DNA of 64,000 nucleotides, taken from PGYR01 sp041675005 (lineage in GTDB: Bacteria > Bacteroidota > Ignavibacteria > Kapaibacteriales > UBA2268). The translations under genes were made by a program, and so were the position numbers. The notes below the pieces were generated by a model. That model saw nothing but the letters and a program-made list of their open reading frames with translations, was not told the origin of the DNA and did not search any database. Of this stretch, positions 41,629-51,076 are shown one piece after another (position 1 is the stretch's first letter; each line of letters starts with the position of its first letter). The stretch covers positions 1 to 64,000 of the forward strand of contig JBAYUQ010000001.1 in NCBI GenBank assembly GCA_041675005.1, given 5' to 3'.

Positions 41629-43512
41629 ATGAAAAATATTCTACTTTTTACTTTACTCTTACTCAGTATGAGTCTTCATGCCGTAGAAAATCAATTACTC
41701 TATGACCCATTACCTGGTGAAGAGGATATTTATCTTGATATCATCTATGATAATATGGGAACTGAAAATAGTTATGATGCATTCATAGCATTGCAAAGAT
41801 TGACAGCAAAGCAATATTCTAAAAAAGACTACAAAGCAATGAAGGAACTCTATATAGAGTTCAAAAAAGACTTACCCGAATACGCTGATAAAATTGATAA
41901 AATAATAGCAATTCTCTCCGATAAAGATTACAAATTAGAAGAAATAAACCTAGGTAGCCACGTTAATACGGAGTTTGCGGAGTATAGCCCTACACCTAAT
42001 GGCAGTGGTAATCGTCTGTATTTCACTGGTTACGGTCGATCTAATGATAACAGGACGGAAGATATATTCATGTCCGAATTTAAAGATGGATTTTGGCAGC
42101 CCGCAGAAAAACTTCAAGACGGGATAAATTCCGATAATAATATGGAAGCTCCACAGTGTATAACTACAGATGATAATACTCTAATCTTCTTTGGTAATCT
42201 TGATTCTAGTTTAGGAAGAGGGGATTTATTCTATTCACAAAGAATATCGAATAAATTATTCGGTGAGGTTCAACATTTCCCTAGACCGATTAATTCAGAG
42301 TACTTTGATTGTGATGCTAAGATAAATAATAACGGTACTTCTATTGTTTTCATCTCGGATAGACCGGGTGGTATCGGAGAACAGCACAATTATGGTGAGT
42401 ATTGGAAGGGAAGTATGCAAGGTAATACGGATATTTATGTAGCTGTGAAAGATGATGATGGCAATTGGAAAGAGCCGATAAATCTTGGAAAAGTAATAAA
42501 TACAGAGTTTGCAGAGAGAAAGCCGTTTCTACATCCTGATGGTATGACTTTGTATTTCAGTTCGAATGGTCACGCAGGTCTTGGTAGAATGGATTTGTAT
42601 ATGGCTAAAAGACTATACGAAGATTCTTGGACTGATTGGTCAGAGCCAGTTAATATGAGTAAGGAAATTAACTCTCCTGGTAACGAGAGAGCTGCGATTA
42701 TTAATACTTTTGGTGAACTAGCATACTTTGCTACAGCTGAAAGACCAATTACTTTTGGTCAATCTGATATATTCACTATGTCCCTGCCTGATCACCTTAG
42801 ACCGAATCCAGTTGCTGTAATCAAAGGTACAGTGAAAGATACTGACGGCAATCCTATTGATGCAAAAATACTCTGGGAAAATTTAGAGAATGGTCGTAAA
42901 ATGGGGGAGATGCGTTCTAACCCAGAAACTGGAGAGTATTTCATCATCTTTCCATTAGGTAAAAACTATGGTTTTTATGCTGAAAAAGAAGGATATTTCC
43001 CTATCTCTAAGAGCATTGATTTAACTAAAAAAGATTCGTCTATGACTGTTGTTCAAGATATTATTTTGTATCCTGTCAGCGATTTGCTTACTGTTGATGC
43101 TAATACTTCAAATGTATCAAATAATGAATCAAATGCAAACAATTCAGACTTTGATAAATCTTCAAAAAAATTAAGAATCAATAACTTGTTCTTTGCATAC
43201 AGAGAATCAAGCATTTTAAGTTCTTCTTACCCAGAATTAGAAAGGGTAGCATATTTACTTAATAATTATCCTAAAATAGCTCAAGTTGAAATTGCTGGTT
43301 ATAGTGATGATATAGGTGGGGATGATTACAATAAGAATCTTTCTCTAAAAAGAGCAGAATCTGTTCGTGATTACTTAATAAAGCAAGGTGTACGCTCGGA
43401 TAGATTAGTAGCCAATGGATATGGAGAAGAATCACCAGTAGGTGATAACACTACTGAAGAGGGTAGAGCCCTTAATCGTAGAGTTGAGATGAAAATTCTA
43501 GAAGTTAAATAG
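41629..43512 (+). CDS. OmpA-family protein with PD40 propeller, PorE-like
   Basis: A 627-residue exported protein. After the signal peptide (NILLFTLLLLSMSLHA) come a helical, TPR-like start (about 30-100), a WD40/PD40 propeller (about 105-395; repeated TLYFSSNGHAGLGRMDLYMAK-like blades in 20-residue pieces), a carboxypeptidase-regulatory-like domain (about 400-480: IKGTVKDTDGNPIDAKI, GEYFIIFPLG) and a C-terminal OmpA domain (QVEIAGYSDDIGGDDYNKNLS, RAESVRDYL, NRRVEMKI) that binds peptidoglycan. This TPR-WD40-CRD-OmpA order is that of PorE, a type IX secretion component. Other OmpA/PD40 proteins share it, so PorE is likely, not certain. Confidence 0.85.
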   Translation: MKNILLFTLLLLSMSLHAVENQLLYDPLPGEEDIYLDIIYDNMGTENSYDAFIALQRLTAKQYSKKDYKAMKELYIEFKKDLPEYADKIDKIIAILSDKDYKLEEINLGSHVNTEFAEYSPTPNGSGNRLYFTGYGRSNDNRTEDIFMSEFKDGFWQPAEKLQDGINSDNNMEAPQCITTDDNTLIFFGNLDSSLGRGDLFYSQRISNKLFGEVQHFPRPINSEYFDCDAKINNNGTSIVFISDRPGGIGEQHNYGEYWKGSMQGNTDIYVAVKDDDGNWKEPINLGKVINTEFAERKPFLHPDGMTLYFSSNGHAGLGRMDLYMAKRLYEDSWTDWSEPVNMSKEINSPGNERAAIINTFGELAYFATAERPITFGQSDIFTMSLPDHLRPNPVAVIKGTVKDTDGNPIDAKILWENLENGRKMGEMRSNPETGEYFIIFPLGKNYGFYAEKEGYFPISKSIDLTKKDSSMTVVQDIILYPVSDLLTVDANTSNVSNNESNANNSDFDKSSKKLRINNLFFAYRESSILSSSYPELERVAYLLNNYPKIAQVEIAGYSDDIGGDDYNKNLSLKRAESVRDYLIKQGVRSDRLVANGYGEESPVGDNTTEEGRALNRRVEMKILEVK

Positions 43513-43525
43513 TAAATATAAAAGT

Positions 43526-44113
43526 TTAAATTGATTTCAGCCAGTCGGTAAACCCAACAATTGCGTTATATCGATGGCTGATTTTATTTTTTATTTCAGA
43601 ATTTAATTCTGCGAAAGTCTCATTATAACCTTCAGGTATGAATATGGAATCGTAGCCAAATCCGTTGCTTCCTCTTTCAGTATTGTTAATTTGCCCAACG
43701 CAACGACCCTTGAAGTATTTTTCTTCTTTATCAGTAATGAAGCAAATAACTGTTTCGAAATACGCATTTCGATTAGTTTTATTTTTTAGCAATTGTAGTA
43801 ATAGCTGTCTATTATCAGCATCATTGGCATCTTCGGAAGCAAATCTTGCCGAATGAACTCCTGGCTTACCTTCAAGTTCCTCTACAAAGAGTCCAGTGTC
43901 ATCTGCGAATGAGGGTATTCCCGTCTTCTCGAACAGAGAAACTGCTTTTATCCTAGCGTTTCCTTCTAAAATTTCAGAATTTTCCTCTGGGTCACTAACT
44001 ATATTCAATGATTTAGGATTAACTATTTCAACATTCTCTAACCCACTAGAATTCAAGATTTGTTGAATTTCTACTATTTTATTCTGGTTATTTGTTGCTG
44101 CCGCTATTCTCAT
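43526..44113 (-). CDS. rdgB: XTP/dITP pyrophosphatase (RdgB/HAM1)
   Basis: A 195-residue house-cleaning enzyme that hydrolyses non-canonical purine triphosphates. It begins AAATNNQNKIVEIQQIL, has SFADDTGLFVEELEGKPGVHSARFA near 68-92 with the catalytic Asp pair, a GRCVGQINNTERGSNGFGYDSIF segment near 137-160 and a final HRYNAI. Its 5' end overlaps the 3' end of meaB by 26 bases. Confidence 0.92.
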   Translation of the reverse strand: MRIAAATNNQNKIVEIQQILNSSGLENVEIVNPKSLNIVSDPEENSEILEGNARIKAVSLFEKTGIPSFADDTGLFVEELEGKPGVHSARFASEDANDADNRQLLLQLLKNKTNRNAYFETVICFITDKEEKYFKGRCVGQINNTERGSNGFGYDSIFIPEGYNETFAELNSEIKNKISHRYNAIVGFTDWLKSI

Positions 44114-45074
44114 CGTTCAATAGTTCCATTACGCCTTTGATGGCAGTTGTTTGTTTGTTCTTTATTCTTTCAATTATCTTATTGTACTTTATTTCAAAGT
44201 CTTTATTTTGAAATGCTTTTTTTAGTACTTCTTCTTTGAGTATTTCTATTAGTCTTTCGCTCTCTTGTTCTGTACGATTTTCCTCAAAAAAGCCAGTCTC
44301 TTTTGAGACTTTACAGAAGCTATCAATTGCATTTGCTAAAGTATCGAGGTTTATCCCTACTAAAGCTGATATCTTAATAACTTTTCTACTCCAAAACTCT
44401 TTGTCATAATTCAGTATTCGAACAGCATTTTTATATTCTAGAACAGTATTGTTTACTAAACTATCTTTAGTGTCGGCTTTATTGATCGCTAGTATATCTG
44501 ATACTTCTAGTATTCCACGTTTAATGCCTTGCAACTCATCACCTGAACCGGGGTTTAATAGCATAACAAGTACATCTACAATCGAAGAAATATTAATCTC
44601 GCTCTGACCTACACCGACTGTCTCTACTATAATTCTTTCGAATCCAGCAGCTTCACAAAGTAATATTGATTCTTTGGTTCGAGAGGCGGTTCCTCCAAGC
44701 ATCCCAGAAGATGGGGTAGGTCGGATATACGAATTTTTATGTTGAGCAAGTGCAGTCATCCTAGTTTTATCACCTAGTATAGAGCCACCGCTTACCTTAC
44801 TAGATGGGTCAATTGCTAATACAGCTGTTTTATAACCCAATTCACAGTAATACAATCCCAAGATATCAATTAGAGTGGATTTACCAACTCCTGGAGGGCC
44901 AGTTATACCTATTCTAATTGAGTTGCCCGTCTTATTTAGTACTCTTTCTAGTACATCTTGTCCTAGTTTGAAATGCCTATCAGAAGTACTTTCTATCAAT
45001 GTAATAGACCTGGATAAATAGCTCAAATCTCCTTCTAAAAGACCTTTCGTTATTTCTTCTAAGTCATATTTCAA
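44088..45074 (-). CDS. meaB: Methylmalonyl-CoA mutase-associated GTPase MeaB
   Basis: A 328-residue G-protein chaperone that protects and reactivates B12-dependent methylmalonyl-CoA mutase. Walker A GPPGVGKST (near 61), LAIDPSSKVSGGSILGDKTRM near 92-110, Walker B VETVGVGQSE near 155 and base-recognition NKAD near 202 are all present. The mutase subunits are not in the window. The gene overlaps the response regulator upstream by 4 bases and rdgB downstream by 26 bases. Confidence 0.92.
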   Translation of the reverse strand: MKYDLEEITKGLLEGDLSYLSRSITLIESTSDRHFKLGQDVLERVLNKTGNSIRIGITGPPGVGKSTLIDILGLYYCELGYKTAVLAIDPSSKVSGGSILGDKTRMTALAQHKNSYIRPTPSSGMLGGTASRTKESILLCEAAGFERIIVETVGVGQSEINISSIVDVLVMLLNPGSGDELQGIKRGILEVSDILAINKADTKDSLVNNTVLEYKNAVRILNYDKEFWSRKVIKISALVGINLDTLANAIDSFCKVSKETGFFEENRTEQESERLIEILKEEVLKKAFQNKDFEIKYNKIIERIKNKQTTAIKGVMELLNDENSGSNK

Positions 45075-45448
45075 GATGATCTCAGATTAGATTCTAATTC
45101 AAGTTGAAGATAACTCATAAAATCAAGATTTTTTGATACAAATAAGGAATCATGATCTTTTATGTACTTCATAGTATCAGGGTTCAAATCTTCAACAGTA
45201 CAGTAAACAACTTTAGATTTACGTTTATTCTTCTCTATTGTATTGATAGTCTCCATTATATTAGCAGAATACGGTAATCTCAAATCACAAACCACCATAT
45301 CGTATTCATTTTTTTGCAATTGCTCTACTGCATCTTTCAGATTGTAAGTATTATCGGTTACTATATCTAACTTCACAGAATATTTGAAAATCATTTGTAA
45401 GAGATTTTGTTGTCCCGGATCGTCTTCTACTACTAATAATCTATTCAT
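45071..45448 (-). CDS. Single-domain response regulator
   Basis: A 125-residue CheY-like receiver with no output domain. Acidic pair in LLVVEDDPGQQ, phospho-acceptor Asp in VVCDLRLPYS (near 54), Thr in YCTVEDL (near 84) and Lys in LFVSKNL (near 104). It overlaps the meaB start by 4 bases (start/stop), an unusual partner for a metabolic chaperone. No kinase is adjacent. The histidine kinase at the left of the window could phosphorylate it, but this is speculation. Confidence 0.82.
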   Translation of the reverse strand: MNRLLVVEDDPGQQNLLQMIFKYSVKLDIVTDNTYNLKDAVEQLQKNEYDMVVCDLRLPYSANIMETINTIEKNKRKSKVVYCTVEDLNPDTMKYIKDHDSLFVSKNLDFMSYLQLELESNLRSS

Positions 45449-45451
45449 ATA

Positions 45452-46627
45452 TTATCCTTTTAAATAATTAATGGCTGTTGTTACTAACATACTTGTTCCT
45501 ATTGGCATTGCATTTTCACTCGGTGAGAGCTTAGAATTATGCAAGGCAGGCATAGTTTTTAAATTTTTTGGTCTTACACCTACGAACCAGAATGTAGCGG
45601 GTATGTTTTTACCATAAAAAGCAAAATCTTCGCCCCACATTTTCGGCTCAAAAACAATTGTATTGTCCGTTCCAACTATCTTATTCGAATTGCTAATAGT
45701 TAATTCTGTCAATGCCTCATCATTTATAACTGGAGGATACCCTTTTTTAATCTCTACATCAATTTCGCAACCGTACAATCTACATAAAGCGACTGAGTTT
45801 TCTTCAATAAGTTTATGCATTTGTATTCTCCATTCCTCGTTGAAAGATCTCAAAGTACCCATGAGTTTAACTTCATCAGGTATTATATTAGTAGAATTGC
45901 CGCCATTTATCGATGTTATGCTAAGTACTCCAGGTTCTATTGGGTCTTTGTACTTAGTCATCAATGTCTGAAAATGTATAATCAATTGAGAAGCTGCTAC
46001 AATAGGGTCATGTCCCAACTGTGGCTGAGCAGCGTGAGTACTAGTACCTTTTATTGTAAAGTACAATTCATCTGGCGCTCCCATCACAGGGCCACTATTC
46101 AGAGATATCATTCCTTCGCTTTCACCTGGATAAATATGCTGTCCGAAAATAGCATTAACTTTAGGGTTTTCAAGCACTCCTTCTTTTATCAAGATACTTG
46201 CACCGCCGGGTAGTTTCTCCTCTCCAGGTTGAAAAATAAGCTTAACTATTCCATCTAGTGAATCTTCCATTCCTTTTAGGATTTCCGCAGCTCCTATTAG
46301 CATAGTTGTGTGCATATCATGTCCACAAGCATGCATCACTCCATCATTTTTAGAAGCAAAGTCCAATCCTGTATCTTCTTTAATAGGTAGTGCATCAATA
46401 TCAGCCCTTAACCCAACGCATTTATCACCTTTACCGATAGTTGCGACTACACCAGTATTGCCTATTACTTTATTTTCAATACCCAATTCATTCAACTTTG
46501 CTTGTATATATTTACAAGTTTCAAATTCCTTGAATGATAATTCAGGGTTTGAATGAATATCTCTTCTTATCTTTTGCATTTTTGGGAACAATATCTTTGC
46601 TTGTTCTAGTACTTCTTTTTCAGTCAA
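45452..46627 (-). CDS. M20 family amidohydrolase
   Basis: A 391-residue M20D metal-dependent amidohydrolase of the IAA-amino acid hydrolase / hippurate hydrolase type. Conserved: RRDIHSNPELSFKEFET, LRADIDALPIKEDTGL, MHACGHDMHTTM with the metal Cys/His set, FQPGEEKLPGGAS with the Glu pair, and GTSTHAAQPQLGHDP. A late WGEDFAFYG holds another metal ligand. It hydrolyses N-acyl amino acids or related amides. The exact substrate is not predictable. Lies 3 bases after dapF on the same strand, and just before the response regulator. Confidence 0.88.
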   Translation of the reverse strand: MTEKEVLEQAKILFPKMQKIRRDIHSNPELSFKEFETCKYIQAKLNELGIENKVIGNTGVVATIGKGDKCVGLRADIDALPIKEDTGLDFASKNDGVMHACGHDMHTTMLIGAAEILKGMEDSLDGIVKLIFQPGEEKLPGGASILIKEGVLENPKVNAIFGQHIYPGESEGMISLNSGPVMGAPDELYFTIKGTSTHAAQPQLGHDPIVAASQLIIHFQTLMTKYKDPIEPGVLSITSINGGNSTNIIPDEVKLMGTLRSFNEEWRIQMHKLIEENSVALCRLYGCEIDVEIKKGYPPVINDEALTELTISNSNKIVGTDNTIVFEPKMWGEDFAFYGKNIPATFWFVGVRPKNLKTMPALHNSKLSPSENAMPIGTSMLVTTAINYLKG

Positions 46628-46630
46628 AAT

Positions 46631-47464
46631 CTAAACCTCTATTTCCATTTCTTTTAATATAATTGCAGGACCTATTAGATGAAACTTTGTCCCTTTTTTA
46701 ACATCTATTCTTTTATCTATCGTAATCTTTTCGCCGCTAGTTGGTATTATATCCAATGGGAAACTTAGACCACTCTCTTCTACAGCAGTGATAGCAGTAG
46801 CAACTGCACCAGTTCCACAGGCTCCAGTTTCTTTCTCTACTCCTCGCTCATAAGTTCGGAGGTAAACTGTTTTACCTTTCACATCATAAAAATTGGCATT
46901 AGAGCCAATGCTTCCAAATGCTTCGTTATATCTTACTTCTCTTCCAATTCCATTAATATCAAGCTTTGATATATCGAGCAAGTCTATTTTATCTATTCGG
47001 ATTACTGTATGCTGGCTACCATTATCTACATAATGAGTATTCACTAGTCGCCCTTGTAATTTCAGAGTTTGCACTTTATAATCTCTGATATTAGGCATTT
47101 CTAAGTCAATTAATTCGTCTAATATTTCAGCTGAATAAACTGAACCTGCCATTTCGAATAGTACTTTCTCTTGACTTTTCTTAATAACGCCCTTAGCAAG
47201 TGCAAATTGCACTATTGCTCTGCCGCCGTTACCACACATCATTCCAGTACTACCATCTGGATTATAAAAGACACATTTGAAGTTATAATCGGCACTTTGC
47301 TCCAAAAGCATTAATCCTTCTGTCTCAAATTTATTTTTTTCATTTACTGAACATAAAACAGAAGCCAATGACTTTCCCTGTTCTTCAGATATTATATTAG
47401 CTGTATTATCTATTACGGTGAATAGATTTCCAGCACCAGACATATAAGTTACTTTAATCTTCAT
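46631..47464 (-). CDS. dapF: Diaminopimelate epimerase
   Basis: A 277-residue PLP-independent epimerase of the lysine/peptidoglycan pathway, converting LL- to meso-diaminopimelate. The two catalytic Cys lie in MCGNGGRAIVQFA (near 77) and GACGTGAVATA (near 218). The start MSGAGNLFTVID is normal, and ERGVEKETGACG is diagnostic. It overlaps the 3' end of the inositol-monophosphatase-like gene by 11 bases. Confidence 0.93.
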   Translation of the reverse strand: MKIKVTYMSGAGNLFTVIDNTANIISEEQGKSLASVLCSVNEKNKFETEGLMLLEQSADYNFKCVFYNPDGSTGMMCGNGGRAIVQFALAKGVIKKSQEKVLFEMAGSVYSAEILDELIDLEMPNIRDYKVQTLKLQGRLVNTHYVDNGSQHTVIRIDKIDLLDISKLDINGIGREVRYNEAFGSIGSNANFYDVKGKTVYLRTYERGVEKETGACGTGAVATAITAVEESGLSFPLDIIPTSGEKITIDKRIDVKKGTKFHLIGPAIILKEMEIEV

Positions 47465-48230
47465 TTATTGCTCGTAATGCTTCTTCATGTATTTCTCCAT
47501 TAGTAGCTAGTATTTCCTGATCATCGACCAATGACTGTATTCCTTTGTAGTTAGTGCATTTCCCACCAGCTTCATTCACAATCAATATACCAGCAGCGAC
47601 ATCCCAACTGTTCAAATTCACTTCCCAAAAACCTTCGAATCTACCACAAGCAACATAAGCCAAATCTAGTGCTGCCGAGCCAAGTCTTCTGATTGGGATT
47701 CCTCGTTTTACTATATTTGTAAAACTCCTAATTGCATTCTTGGGGTCATTATTTATATCATAAGGAAAACCAGTTACTAGTAAAGAAGTATTCATATCAC
47801 TTTTATTAGATACTTTAATTGGTTCTCCGTTCAATTTTGCTCCATTACCCAATTCTGCACTGAATAACTCATCGAGTATTGGTTGATATACCGCACCTGC
47901 TATTAGTTCGCCATTCTTGCTAAGTGCAATACTTACACTAAATATGGGGATATTGTTGGCGTAATTGACAGTTCCGTCTAGTGGGTCTATTATCCAATCA
48001 TAATCACTATTGTTATTAACGCTTCCCTTTTCTTCCGAAATAATGTTGTGAGTAGGGTACGCTTTTTTAATCTCTTCTACTATATATGTTTCACTTTTAT
48101 AATCATATTCTGTAACGAGATTATTTTTTCCAATTTTGTTGTCTATTTGAAACTTACTACCGAACCCACTACGTAGTATATTTCCAGAATTTGTTATTGT
48201 GTTATTAATAAAATCAGTAAATTTGGTCAT
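47454..48230 (-). CDS. Inositol monophosphatase family protein
   Basis: A 258-residue magnesium-dependent phosphatase. Metal-binding motifs: ISEEKGS (near 70), WIIDPLDGTVNYAN (near 88) and SWDVAAGILIVNEAGG (near 205). The family includes SuhB and relatives acting on inositol phosphates, sugar phosphates, 3'-phosphoadenosine nucleotides or histidinol phosphate. By eye it is nearest to the SuhB branch, but the substrate is not certain. First gene of a five-gene minus-strand run that continues through dapF, the amidohydrolase, the response regulator and meaB. Confidence 0.87.
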   Translation of the reverse strand: MTKFTDFINNTITNSGNILRSGFGSKFQIDNKIGKNNLVTEYDYKSETYIVEEIKKAYPTHNIISEEKGSVNNNSDYDWIIDPLDGTVNYANNIPIFSVSIALSKNGELIAGAVYQPILDELFSAELGNGAKLNGEPIKVSNKSDMNTSLLVTGFPYDINNDPKNAIRSFTNIVKRGIPIRRLGSAALDLAYVACGRFEGFWEVNLNSWDVAAGILIVNEAGGKCTNYKGIQSLVDDQEILATNGEIHEEALRAINED

Positions 48231-48283
48231 GTTTTTATATGTAAATTATAAAAACTAATTCTTATATTAACAAAATGAAATAA

Positions 48284-49918
48284 ATGAAGTATAAAAAAAT
48301 ATTCTCATTCTTATTAATTCTAATCTTTAGTACTACTCTACTTTCGGCTCAATTCGATGAAGAAGCAGTAACAGGTGGGGCAGAATCAGCACAAGACACA
48401 TCAAAAGTTAAACAGTTACTTGAGAACTCGAGTATGACTGGTGGGCTTCTTGACGGTGCTATTGATCCAAAAGAATATATAGTTGGTCCTGGCGATGAAT
48501 TCATAATCAATATCGTTTCGTCCAGAAGTGAGCAAGTAAAAGCTTCTATTCTACCAGATGGCAGATTGCTTATAAAGAATGTTGGCGTTATTGATTTACA
48601 AAATAAAACCCTCGAAGAATCATATAAGCTAATCGAAACCAAAGTAAAAAACGTCTATAACTCAAAAGAGATAAGCGTTATACTCTCTAATATTAGAAAA
48701 TTCAAGGTTACAGTTTCTGGGCAGACATTTACGCAAGCTACAGTAGCGGCTACATCTACCGAGAGAGTGAATGAAGTAATCAATAAAGTTGGTGGTTTTG
48801 ATAAAAAGTCATCACTTCGTAATATTAGATTAATTCGCAACGATTCAATAATCAAAGTTGATTTGATTAAGTTCTTCAATATTGGTGACAAATCGGTTAA
48901 CCCTTATGTATCGGGTGGTGACCAGATTATTGTACCTCCCTTTAACCATAAATCAACTATTGAAATAAACGGTGAAGTACCTAAAAGAATAGAAGTAGAG
49001 TATATAGTAGGGGATAGTCTATCAACTATAATAAAGATGTCACAAGGGTTTTTATCCTCATCTGATCTATCTAGTGTGGAAATAAGTCGATTAGAGAACA
49101 ATGGAATTAGTGTAGAGAAAATATATTTAGATTTGACTTCTTGGAGAGAAACTTTATATAAATCTTCCTCTTTACCCAATGACATGGAGTTACGACCGGG
49201 TGATAGAGTATATGTAAAGAAAAAAGAAAATTGGACTATACCTAGTTACGTGAAAGTACTGGGAGAAGTAAAGTATCCTGGTAAATATACAATCGAATTA
49301 GGGAAAACAAGAATCAGTGATATAATCACAAGAGCTGGTGGATTTAATGATAATGCTTATCAGACGGCTTCTGTACTTATCAGACAAAAGGAAATGGAAA
49401 GAACAGATGCGGAGTTAGAGCGTCTGAAAACGATTGATAGATCAGAGATGACTAAGAGTGAATTGAAGTACTTTGCAGCTAGAATATCTGAGAAAAAAGG
49501 TCTAATGGCGGTGAATTTCAAAAAAGCTGTTGAAGACCCTTCCAGCGTTGATAATATCTTATTACAAAATAAAGATTCTATTATTGTTCCTGAAACAATC
49601 GATTTCATTAACATACAAGGTCGGGTAAACAGCCCCGGTAATGTGCAGTATAATGAAAATTTTGATTACTTAGATTATGTCGCGTTAGCAGGTGGTTTCG
49701 GTTACAGAGCCGATATAGACGAGACATTTGTAACTAAATCGAAAGGGGAGCAATTCCTTGCTGAAGATTATAATTATGTATTAGAACCTGGTGATACTAT
49801 ATTAGTCCCACCTGAAGAAGAAGTGACATTCTTCGAGATATTTACTACGGCACTTACAATTGCTGCACAGTTAGTGACAGTAGTAGGGGTTATCATAACA
49901 TTAGTGAGATTAAAATAA
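48284..49918 (+). CDS. Polysaccharide export outer-membrane protein (Wza-like, SLBB domains)
   Basis: A 544-residue exported protein. Signal peptide (IFSFLLILIFSTTLLSA), then the Poly_export domain starting YIVGPGDEFIINIV near 65 with SILPDGRLLIKNVGVIDL, followed by several SLBB repeats (SGQTFTQATV, INGEVPKRIEV, LGEVKYPGKYTIELGKTRISDII, IQGRVNSPGNVQY). The C-terminus is one hydrophobic helix (IFTTALTIAAQLVTVVGVIITLV), as in Wza-type channels. The stop shares a base with the next ATG (TAATG). No glycosyltransferase, Wzx/Wzy or ABC exporter is close by. Confidence 0.9.
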   Translation: MKYKKIFSFLLILIFSTTLLSAQFDEEAVTGGAESAQDTSKVKQLLENSSMTGGLLDGAIDPKEYIVGPGDEFIINIVSSRSEQVKASILPDGRLLIKNVGVIDLQNKTLEESYKLIETKVKNVYNSKEISVILSNIRKFKVTVSGQTFTQATVAATSTERVNEVINKVGGFDKKSSLRNIRLIRNDSIIKVDLIKFFNIGDKSVNPYVSGGDQIIVPPFNHKSTIEINGEVPKRIEVEYIVGDSLSTIIKMSQGFLSSSDLSSVEISRLENNGISVEKIYLDLTSWRETLYKSSSLPNDMELRPGDRVYVKKKENWTIPSYVKVLGEVKYPGKYTIELGKTRISDIITRAGGFNDNAYQTASVLIRQKEMERTDAELERLKTIDRSEMTKSELKYFAARISEKKGLMAVNFKKAVEDPSSVDNILLQNKDSIIVPETIDFINIQGRVNSPGNVQYNENFDYLDYVALAGGFGYRADIDETFVTKSKGEQFLAEDYNYVLEPGDTILVPPEEEVTFFEIFTTALTIAAQLVTVVGVIITLVRLK

Positions 49919-51072
49919 TGCAAGATTCTATTACATTTGAAAATATACTAGATAGACTTAAAAAGAGTAAATTTAAAATTGCTATATCGATTGTTTCAAT
50001 TGTTGCTTTAGTTATGGTTTATACTTTTATAATGCCTTACACTTATATGGCTAACTCATCTATTATGCCTCCCGAAAAGACATCTGGTGGTAGTTTGAAT
50101 TCATTCTTGCAAAATGTAAGTGGGATGATTGATCTAAGTGGTGGTGGACAAGTAGATAGCCGGTCTAAGTTGATGAAATCTATTCTTGCCAGCCGTTCTG
50201 TAGCTGAGAAAATATATGATAAATTAGAATTAAAGGATAATATCTTATTCGAAAAATACGAAAAAGAAGCCGTTATAGGATACATCCCAACTCTTTTTGA
50301 AGTTGAAGTAGAAAAATCAGGTATCATAATGCTTAGTGGATATATACCTACTGGATACTTACCTAATGATAAGGAAAAGTTGGCCGCTGCTGAGTTATCT
50401 TTTAAACTAACAAACGTTGCTATAGATGCACTGAATGAAGTTCTTGTAGAAAAAAATAGCTCAACAGCTAAAAACTCAAGAATGTATATTGAAAATGAAA
50501 TTAGAAAATACAAAATCCAATTGGATTCAGTTTCCACTGAATTGGAAACATTCCAAAGCACTAACAAAGTCCTTGCTCTAGAAGAGCAAACGGCTGCTAT
50601 TGTTTCACAAGTTATAGAGTTAAACTCACTATTGACTGAAACTAAAACAAAATTGAATCTAGCAAAAATACAATACGCTGAAAATTCACCACAAATATCT
50701 GCATTGCAAAGTCAAGTTGATTTCCTGCAAAAGCAATCGAATGACCTTCAAGCTGGAAATGAGGATGAGTTTTCTATTTCTTTGAGCAAAGTGCCTAATT
50801 TAACTAGAAGATATTTAGAGCTTTACAAAGATAAGACCATACTAATGAGTGTACTTACATATCTGGAAACTCAAAAACATCAAGAAGCTATTCAAGAAGA
50901 GAAAGATATTCCTGTAGTACAAGTTCTTGATACAGCAATTCAGCCAAAGAATAAGTATTCACCGAGTAGAGGTAAGATATTATTTATATCAATATTTATC
51001 GCTACTGTAATTGTATTGCTACTATTCTTGGTTTTATCTTATATTGATATTAGGAAAGAAATAGCTCAATAA
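49918..51072 (+). CDS. Wzz/GumC-type chain-length regulator (polysaccharide co-polymerase)
   Basis: A 384-residue inner-membrane protein with two helices (IAISIVSIVALVMVYTFIM near 20-40 and ILFISIFIATVIVLLLFLVLSYI near 352-375) and a large periplasmic coiled-coil region between them. TYMANSSIMPPEK after helix 1 and AIQPKNKYSPSRGK before helix 2 are the Wzz signatures. There is no cytoplasmic tyrosine-kinase domain. Translationally coupled to the Wza-like gene, so the two form an envelope-spanning export path. Confidence 0.88.
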   Translation: MQDSITFENILDRLKKSKFKIAISIVSIVALVMVYTFIMPYTYMANSSIMPPEKTSGGSLNSFLQNVSGMIDLSGGGQVDSRSKLMKSILASRSVAEKIYDKLELKDNILFEKYEKEAVIGYIPTLFEVEVEKSGIIMLSGYIPTGYLPNDKEKLAAAELSFKLTNVAIDALNEVLVEKNSSTAKNSRMYIENEIRKYKIQLDSVSTELETFQSTNKVLALEEQTAAIVSQVIELNSLLTETKTKLNLAKIQYAENSPQISALQSQVDFLQKQSNDLQAGNEDEFSISLSKVPNLTRRYLELYKDKTILMSVLTYLETQKHQEAIQEEKDIPVVQVLDTAIQPKNKYSPSRGKILFISIFIATVIVLLLFLVLSYIDIRKEIAQ

Positions 51073-51076
51073 TAGT

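Noticed and set aside
48231..48283. Sigma-type promoter between the inositol-phosphatase gene and the Wza-like gene
   Set aside because: No TAnnTTTG or TTTG pair at a usable distance on either strand in this 53-base gap.
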